64,000 nucleotides of DNA, from contig SZPK01000002.1 of assembly GCA_030263665.1 (NCBI GenBank), positions 69,695-133,694 of the forward strand, given 5' to 3'. The stretch is from Villigracilis sp024434165 (lineage in GTDB: Bacteria > Chloroflexota > Anaerolineae > Anaerolineales > Villigracilaceae). The translations under genes and the position numbers were made by a program. The notes beneath the pieces were generated by a model. That model worked only from the letters and a program-made list of their open reading frames with translations. It was not told the origin of the DNA and ran no database searches. Positions 59,329-64,000 of the stretch are shown here, in pieces; position 1 is the first letter of the stretch; every line of letters starts with the position of its first letter.

Positions 59329-59868
59329 TTCCTCGATGAGTCCATCCAACAGGTGAACTTTCATCACGCGGGCCTGCATATCCGTTTCCAGCACCACCGA
59401 AGGGATGGCGGGCAGGAGAATTTCCTTCCCGGCGGCGTTCACCACAACATAGACATCGTTCGCGCCGGTTTCGAGGATTTCGCGGAGAATTCCCAGGTTG
59501 CCGCCGTCCTCATCCACTACTTGCATGTCCAGCAATTCATATTTGTAATGCCGGCCTTCGGGCAGCTGCGGCACTTCTGTTGACTTAACGTACACCCACT
59601 GGTTGCGGAAACGTCCGGCGGTCTCCGGGGTTTCATAGCCGCGAATCCGCACCAGCATCCCGCCGCCGTGCGGGCGGGCGCTGCCCAGCGTGGCAGCTTC
59701 ATGCCGCTCGCCGATGTAAACCTTGCGTCCCGCCTTGATGCGTTCGGGGAAGTCGGTGTGCAAATCCATGATGACCTCGCCCGTCACCCCATGCGGGCGG
59801 CGGATAAACCCGATCGCCAAATAAACAGACTCGCCTTTGGGCGAGCCTGGGGATTTCGAATCTGCCAT
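59317..59868 (-). CDS. rimM: ribosome maturation factor RimM
   Basis: 183 residues. Helps mature the 16S 3' domain with S19. N-terminal barrel LAIGFIRRPHGVTGEVIMDLHTDFPERI and the C-terminal PRC-like barrel EGRHYKYELLDMQVV, DVYVVV and EILLPAIPSVV. ATG 59868 shares its A with the TGA of khpA, a 1-base overlap. Longer frame from 60105 is antisense-like in khpA and rejected. Gene order rpsP-khpA-rimM is the common bacterial arrangement. Confidence 0.95.
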   Translation of the reverse strand: MADSKSPGSPKGESVYLAIGFIRRPHGVTGEVIMDLHTDFPERIKAGRKVYIGERHEAATLGSARPHGGGMLVRIRGYETPETAGRFRNQWVYVKSTEVPQLPEGRHYKYELLDMQVVDEDGGNLGILREILETGANDVYVVVNAAGKEILLPAIPSVVLETDMQARVMKVHLLDGLIEERDS

Positions 59869-60098
59869 CAGGGTTCCGTCACATCCAGCGTGGCTTGCTT
59901 GCCTTCGCGCTCCGCCGCCACCCGCAAGAGGACGCGGATGGAGTTTGCCACCTTGCCGCCCTTGCCGATGACTCGTCCCATGTCTTCCTTGGCGACGCTC
60001 AACCCAAGGCGCGGACGGTTGCCGCTGGTCTGCGTGACAACCACTTCCTCCGGGTGATCCACGAGGGATTTGGCGATGTATTCGATCAGTTCTTTCAT
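59868..60098 (-). CDS. khpA: KH-domain RNA-binding protein KhpA
   Basis: 76 residues. Single KH domain with the GxxG loop in GRVIGKGGKVANSIRVL. KhpA (YlqC) dimerises with KhpB and binds many RNAs, affecting cell length and division. Lies between rpsP and rimM in the standard order. Confidence 0.95.
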   Translation of the reverse strand: MKELIEYIAKSLVDHPEEVVVTQTSGNRPRLGLSVAKEDMGRVIGKGGKVANSIRVLLRVAAEREGKQATLDVTEP

Positions 60099-60111
60099 AA
60101 TCCACCTTGCA

Positions 60112-60148
60112 ACAGCCCCTAAAGGTCGCCAGGACCTTCAGGGGCTGT
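60112..60148 (-). promoter_or_regulatory. intercistronic hairpin between rpsP and khpA
   Basis: ACAGCCCCT-AAAGGTC (60112-60127) and GACCTTC-AGGGGCTGT (60133-60148). Read on the minus strand all 16 pairs form with one G-U. No T run, so RNA processing or translation balance is more likely than termination. Confidence 0.6.
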
Positions 60149-60154
60149 ATGCGG

Positions 60155-60499
60155 CTAGTCCTTGCGGGTTTTTACCGGCGCGGCGCGTTTGGCTTCGGCT
60201 TCCTGCGCTTCCTTGACGAGGGTTTCAACCGCCTCGCCCTTCTTGAAGCGTTCGAAGCGTTCCAGCGTACCGGCGGTCTTGAAAATCTTCTCCACCGACT
60301 CGGAAGGCTGGGCGCCGTTCTTCATCCAGTGATAGATGCGGTCTTCCTGCAGCTTGATCGTGGCGGGATGGGTGCGCGGGTTGTACACGCCCAGAATTTC
60401 CAAAAAGCGGCCGTCGCGCGGGGCTTCCTTTTCAGCCGCCACAATGCGGTACGTGGGTTGGCCCTTGAGACCAATACGACGTAAACGAATACGAACCAT
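60155..60499 (-). CDS. rpsP: 30S ribosomal protein S16
   Basis: 114 residues. Starts MVRIRLRRIGLKGQPTYRIV with DGRFLEILGVYNPR and a longer-than-usual Lys/Glu/Ala tail (EAQEAEAKRAAPVKTRKD) that extends past the normal 80-90 residues. GGAG-type site lies upstream of ATG 60499. First gene of the rpsP-khpA-rimM-dprA-manC unit. Confidence 0.97.
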   Translation of the reverse strand: MVRIRLRRIGLKGQPTYRIVAAEKEAPRDGRFLEILGVYNPRTHPATIKLQEDRIYHWMKNGAQPSESVEKIFKTAGTLERFERFKKGEAVETLVKEAQEAEAKRAAPVKTRKD

Positions 60500-60656
60500 C
60501 TTGCTTGTTTCTCCTTGAAATTTATTACGTTCCAGACAGGCACTGAAGATGCGGGCGTCCAGGGGCTGGACACAAGAGAGGGTGTGCGGGCTGGAATCGC
60601 GGGCTGTATTTTACCAGAGAAAACCGGAATTGCCATTTCCATTTTCGAGAGGGGTA

Positions 60657-60765
60657 TAGCGCAAAAGTATCGGTAATTTTCTTAGCGCTCCCTGCGCCGG
60701 GGACGGCGTCTTCGCGCGGCGAACGGCGGCGGCTTTGAGCAAAGGTCACCGACAGTTTTGCGCTA
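60657..60765. mobile_element. MITE-like element B, copy 1
   Basis: 109 bp with 18-bp terminal inverted repeats (TAGCGCAAAAGTATCGGT, ACCGACAGTTTTGCGCTA; 15 of 18 match). Inner block CGGCGAACGGCGGCGG. The right half is repeated, in the same orientation, at 62840-62890 on the other side of the GT39 gene. Gap 60500-60798 contains nothing else save a -10 box. Confidence 0.65.
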
Positions 60766-60781
60766 CACTCTTTCAAGCGCG

Positions 60782-60798
60782 TATAATCGAAGGCGCCC
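60782..60798 (+). promoter_or_regulatory. -10 box before the GT39-like gene
   Basis: TATAAT at 60782-60787, 11 bases before ATG 60799, with a weak TTGCGC 18 bases upstream that belongs to the MITE-like element. Very short leader expected. Confidence 0.45.
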
Positions 60799-62679
60799 AT
60801 GAACGAATTACGAAAGAAACTCACGCCGCTCCATGCCCTGGCTTTGTTGATCGCAGTCAACCTCATCCTTGCCTTTTTCGTCGGAGATGAGTTCGGCGAA
60901 GCCTGGGACGAGCCTTCGTTTTACCTCTACGGAGAACGCTCCTACGACGCTTACATACGCGGGTTGAACGGAAAGCCGCTGATTCCCGAAAAACACATCT
61001 TCTTCATTGACCTGCGCTACTACGGTCCTGTTTATACTGCGTTCGGCTGGAAGATCGTTGACACACTCACGCCCATATTCGAAACCTGGAAGTATGCCGA
61101 CCTCTGGCATCTGGCGAACTTCACATTCTTCCAACTCTCGCTTGCTGCGCTGTACGTACTTGCAAAACGCTACACACCCCCCTGGACGGCGTTCGGGGTC
61201 ACTGCGCTTTTCGCCGCCCAGCCGCTGCTGTTCGGTCATGCCTTCATCAACCCCAAGGACATCCCCTTTCTCACATTTTTTCTGGTCAGTGTCGTCTCCG
61301 GGCTTGCGATGGCAGACGCCATCAAGAATAAATCCGAAAACGCAGGCTCCGATTCCCTTCCCTGGTTCCGCCTGATCCTCGCCATAATATTCGGCTTGTA
61401 TATTTTCACATACGTTGGCAAAGACCTGATCTCCTCACTCATCGCCTGGGCGATCTCGGCTCTTTACAATGCCCCAGCCGAATCCTTTTTGGGCGCACTC
61501 TTCTCCGCACTAACGGGCAATGCGAACCGGCTGCCCGTCGAAAACTACATCCACAAAGCCGTGTCTGCACACCTGGAACGGCTGATCCTTGGATTCATTT
61601 TCCTCATCCTGCTTGGAAGACGACTTTATCTGGACGTCATCCAAAGCAGGCAGTTCCGCCTCACCCCGGACCTCCGACTCTGGTTCCTGACCATTGCAGC
61701 CGGGATTACCCTTGGGCTGGCCACTTCCATACGCATCCTCGCCCCATTCGCCGGACTGTTGGTCGCCGGCTATGCAGTGGCTGCGGCAGGGAAAAGAACC
61801 CTGCCCATTCTCATCTGTTACTTTTCCATCGCCGCCGTCACCTCCTGCCTGACCTGGCCCTTCCTCTGGGATTCCCCTGCTTTCCATTTTTTGGAAACGC
61901 TTCAAGTGATGCGCGATTTTCCGTTTGTCGCCGAAATCCGCTTTCTGGGCGGTAATATCTCCTCCGCCGACCTGCCATGGATATACATCCCTCTTCTGAT
62001 AACCATCCAAATCACGATTCCCGCCGTGATTCTCGCATGGATTGGGTTCATCGTCACCGCAGCCAGGTTCCGCACAGACCGGCTTGAAACCGTCAGGCGC
62101 ATTGTCTTGCTTGTTTGGTTTATCCTGCCGGTGGCGCTGCAAATCCTCTTGAAATCGAACGTTTACGATAACTTTCGGCAATTCCTTTTCATCCTGCCGC
62201 CCATGTTCGTTTTGGCTGGCATCGGCTTCGAAGCGCTGACGGCAAAATGGACAAATTCACTTGCAAAGGTTTTCCTGGCTGCCATTTGCATCCTCCCCGG
62301 CGTCATCGGCAGCGCAGCCCTTCACCCGTATCAATACATTTACTACAACGGCTTCGCCGGCGGGACGGCCAACGCGGCAGGGAAATTTGAAACCGACTAC
62401 TGGCTCACATCCTATCGGGAGGCGGCGGCGTACATCAACGAGAACGCGCCGCCGAATGCGAATATCCTGGCATGGGGAGCGGGGTACAATGTTAGAGCCA
62501 ATGCGAGAGCGGATTTGACGGTTTTCGATTTCGACACCGACGACCTCCCGAATTCATACGAGTACGCCGTCATCACCACCCGCTTCGATAATCACATTCA
62601 CCTTTACAGAAATGCCAAGGTCGTATTTGAGGTCAAAAAAAATGGGGCGCTGCTGGCTGTGGTAAAGAAACTAAAGTAA
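60799..62679 (+). CDS. GT39-like membrane glycosyltransferase
   Basis: 626 residues with about 11-13 TM helices and an acidic DE motif in the first exterior loop (GDEFGEAWDEPSFYLYGE), the position of the catalytic pair in PMT/ArnT-like GT-C enzymes. A C-terminal soluble region (about 530-626) follows the last TM (FLAAICILPGVIGSAAL). Such enzymes transfer mannose or related sugars from polyprenyl phosphate to proteins or lipids. manC nearby could provide precursors. Flanked by copies of MITE-like element B. Confidence 0.85.
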   Translation: MNELRKKLTPLHALALLIAVNLILAFFVGDEFGEAWDEPSFYLYGERSYDAYIRGLNGKPLIPEKHIFFIDLRYYGPVYTAFGWKIVDTLTPIFETWKYADLWHLANFTFFQLSLAALYVLAKRYTPPWTAFGVTALFAAQPLLFGHAFINPKDIPFLTFFLVSVVSGLAMADAIKNKSENAGSDSLPWFRLILAIIFGLYIFTYVGKDLISSLIAWAISALYNAPAESFLGALFSALTGNANRLPVENYIHKAVSAHLERLILGFIFLILLGRRLYLDVIQSRQFRLTPDLRLWFLTIAAGITLGLATSIRILAPFAGLLVAGYAVAAAGKRTLPILICYFSIAAVTSCLTWPFLWDSPAFHFLETLQVMRDFPFVAEIRFLGGNISSADLPWIYIPLLITIQITIPAVILAWIGFIVTAARFRTDRLETVRRIVLLVWFILPVALQILLKSNVYDNFRQFLFILPPMFVLAGIGFEALTAKWTNSLAKVFLAAICILPGVIGSAALHPYQYIYYNGFAGGTANAAGKFETDYWLTSYREAAAYINENAPPNANILAWGAGYNVRANARADLTVFDFDTDDLPNSYEYAVITTRFDNHIHLYRNAKVVFEVKKNGALLAVVKKLK

Positions 62680-62684
62680 CCCAA

Positions 62685-62890
62685 GTTCGAAAAATTTTAT
62701 CGGCAATTTCTCTACCATACAAATAGGAGCCAAATCCTAAATTGCTCCTTGCGCCGTCCCCGGCGCAAGACTCCCTCGGAAATCGCCGCCGAGGGTTTAT
62801 GCCCGGAATGGGTACTGCGCCTCACCTGCACCCATCGGCGAACGGCGGCGGTTTTGAACATAGGTCAACGACAGTTTTGCGCTGCACTCA
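62685..62890. mobile_element. MITE-like element B, diverged copy 2
   Basis: Begins near AAAATTTTATCGGCAATTT and ends with GGCGAACGGCGGCGGTTTTG, AGGTCAACGACAGTTTTGCGCT, closely matching copy 1's right half (about 52 bases). The middle is longer and contains CGCCGTCCCCGGCG and CCCTCGGAAATCGCCGCCGAGGG hairpins. Together with TATAAT at 62929-62934 it fills the 314-base gap before the last gene. Confidence 0.6.
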
Positions 62891-62993
62891 TGAGGCTGTC
62901 TAAAACTTTGGCGACGCGGCAGCGGGAGTATAATTCGGATAAATTTTCTCCCGGTTATATAGATTTATTGTTATAAGTTGAAAGGAGTCCACA

Positions 62994-63830
62994 ATGTCGA
63001 AAACCTCTTCCCCCGAAACGCTTTCCAATCTTTCGAGAACCCTCACATGGGTCACAGCCGGGGCATATCTTTTGCTTGCCCTGCCTCTTTACCTGGCGCC
63101 CAACTGGGCGGCGGGAAAGTTTCTTTGGAACGTCTCGCCCTTTCTGGCGATGACCATTGGCGCATGGTATTTGGGGGCTGGATTCGCCGCATGGCGGACA
63201 GCCGTGCTTTGGCGGTGGAGTCTTGTCCGTCCTGCATTCATCTTCCTCTGGGGCTTCGGACTGATGGAAGCATTTTTGTTGACCGCTTTCCGAAACACAT
63301 TGCGGCTTGACTCATCGCTCGCCGCGCTTTACATCGCCGCCCTCGTGATCGGCAGCATCAGCGCAGTCATTGGCATCGTGGATTGGCTGCGCACTCGTCC
63401 GGTCAGCGACCAGGCGGGCTCGCCCGTGCCGGCGTGGGAGCGGTTTGTTGTCCTGGCTTTCCTTTTGTTTGCAGGGTATATCTCCATCCCGCTCCTGACC
63501 GGAGCCGCGAGAGGCGGCAGCATTTGGCCCGGCGAACTTTCAGAGTTGAGCTCGCGCGGGTTTGGCGCGTTCTTTTTTGCGATCACTTTGAGTGGAATTC
63601 CGGGACTCTTTACGCGCAGCATTCAGGGCGTTCAATCCATCATCCCCTTTTCGATTGCCGGAGCCGCCTTCCTGCTTATTCCCGCCTTCGTCTATATTGA
63701 TAGTTTCGACTTTCAGGCGCAGCCCGGCGGTCTGGTTTATATCGGAACGTATCTGGCTGTCATTGTGGGCGCGACCATCATTTATTTCCTCTTCCGCGCG
63801 AGTCAGAACAAAACAGCCGTGAGCGCCTGA
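62994..63830 (+). CDS. multi-TM hypothetical membrane protein
   Basis: 278 residues, about eight TM helices (first TWVTAGAYLLLALPLYLA, last YIGTYLAVIVGATIIYFLF). Trp-rich loops (GAWYLGAGFAAWRTAVLWRWS). No motif known to me. GAAAGGAG is 7 bases before ATG 62994 and TATAAT is at 62929-62934. Followed by a copy of the repeat of 6945-7115. Confidence 0.8.
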   Translation: MSKTSSPETLSNLSRTLTWVTAGAYLLLALPLYLAPNWAAGKFLWNVSPFLAMTIGAWYLGAGFAAWRTAVLWRWSLVRPAFIFLWGFGLMEAFLLTAFRNTLRLDSSLAALYIAALVIGSISAVIGIVDWLRTRPVSDQAGSPVPAWERFVVLAFLLFAGYISIPLLTGAARGGSIWPGELSELSSRGFGAFFFAITLSGIPGLFTRSIQGVQSIIPFSIAGAAFLLIPAFVYIDSFDFQAQPGGLVYIGTYLAVIVGATIIYFLFRASQNKTAVSA

Positions 63831-63850
63831 CATTACAACGCAAAATCACC

Positions 63851-64000
63851 CCCGGCGGCGGGAGCCGCCTTGCGTTGTAATATTAACCCGAGTTGCTGCC
63901 CTGGTTTCAAGAGGCTTCCCTCACCCCAAACAAGGTTATATATTCTGGGATGACTTCCCCCTCTCCCGATGGGAGAGGGCAGGGTGAGGGCTTTGGGCGG
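63851..64000. repeat. dispersed intergenic repeat, copy 2 (inverted relative to 6945)
   Basis: Runs CCCCCGGCGGCGGGAG, AACCCGAGTTGCTGCCCTGG, TTCCCTCACCCC, CCCCTCTCCC-GATGGGAGAGGGCAGG, GTGAGGG. Matches the modules at 6945-7115 on the opposite strand. Continues to the window edge. Confidence 0.7.

Overview
The window reads as a chromosomal segment of a GC-rich, probably anaerobic or facultative bacterium of the Chloroflexota, most likely class Anaerolineae. This is an inference from gene style, not from a marker gene. It rests on the many lipoproteins with Thr/Pro-rich (TPTPT-type) linkers, an archaeal/Thermus-type prolyl-tRNA synthetase, a fused NuoE-NuoF subunit, a Sec-containing NAD-linked formate dehydrogenase, very short leaders between -10 boxes and start codons, and abundant heptanucleotide tandem repeats. 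No rRNA, CRISPR array or prophage was seen. One tRNA (Arg-UCU) is present.

Layout. 1-5000 (minus): lon (cut by the left edge), an Hsp20 chaperone, tRNA-Arg and two coupled genes of unknown function. 5250-10200: M20 amidohydrolase, cyclic-nucleotide-binding-domain histidine kinase, PSP1/RicT-like protein and a LmbE-type deacetylase. 10269-18955: a tightly coupled operon with four radical-SAM enzymes carrying extra Cys clusters, a HemN/HemW-like radical-SAM protein, two PqqD-like candidate peptide chaperones, and a Tat-type lipoprotein beta-propeller whose C-terminus is a regular Cys-x-Cys repeat ending in Tyr/His/Trp. This looks like a dedicated post-translational peptide-modification system acting on the tail of a surface protein, and is the most novel item in the window. 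19100-24200: second M20 peptidase, secreted protein, GbsR/MarR regulator with a clear promoter and operator plus an SDR partner, DUF2726 protein and an inositol-phosphatase-family protein. 24200-33800: transmembrane STAND ATPase, CCA-adding enzyme, candidate structured leader RNA, MazG-like, LOG-like, proS, a HEAT-hydrolase fusion, FAD oxidoreductase and universal stress protein. 33800-44250: acetyl-CoA synthetase, membrane and lipoproteins, an M23 peptidase, a RAYT transposase flanked by its REP-like hairpin repeats, FtcD, and a six-TM protein coupled to a cytochrome-b5-like protein. 44295-53100: GH13 glucosidase, YHS-like and DUF402 proteins, then fdhD, NuoE-F fusion, selenocysteine formate dehydrogenase and a CBS-domain protein. 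53315-60500 (minus): membrane protein, topA, manC, dprA, rimM, khpA, rpsP. 60799-63830: GT39-like membrane glycosyltransferase between two related MITE-like repeats, and a multi-TM protein.

The formate module is coherent: FdhD sulfurates the molybdenum cofactor for FdhA, and the NuoE-F fusion would pass electrons to NAD. FdhA is split by an in-frame UGA that is read here as selenocysteine 381 because a canonical bacterial SECIS hairpin with a GGUCU loop follows it.

Several classes of dispersed repeats occur: heptameric tandem repeats (intergenic, and in frame inside the NuoE-F fusion and fdhA), two MITE-like families, a CGTCATTGCGAGG palindromic repeat, a GGGAGAGGG-type repeat at both ends of the window, and the REP array beside the RAYT gene.
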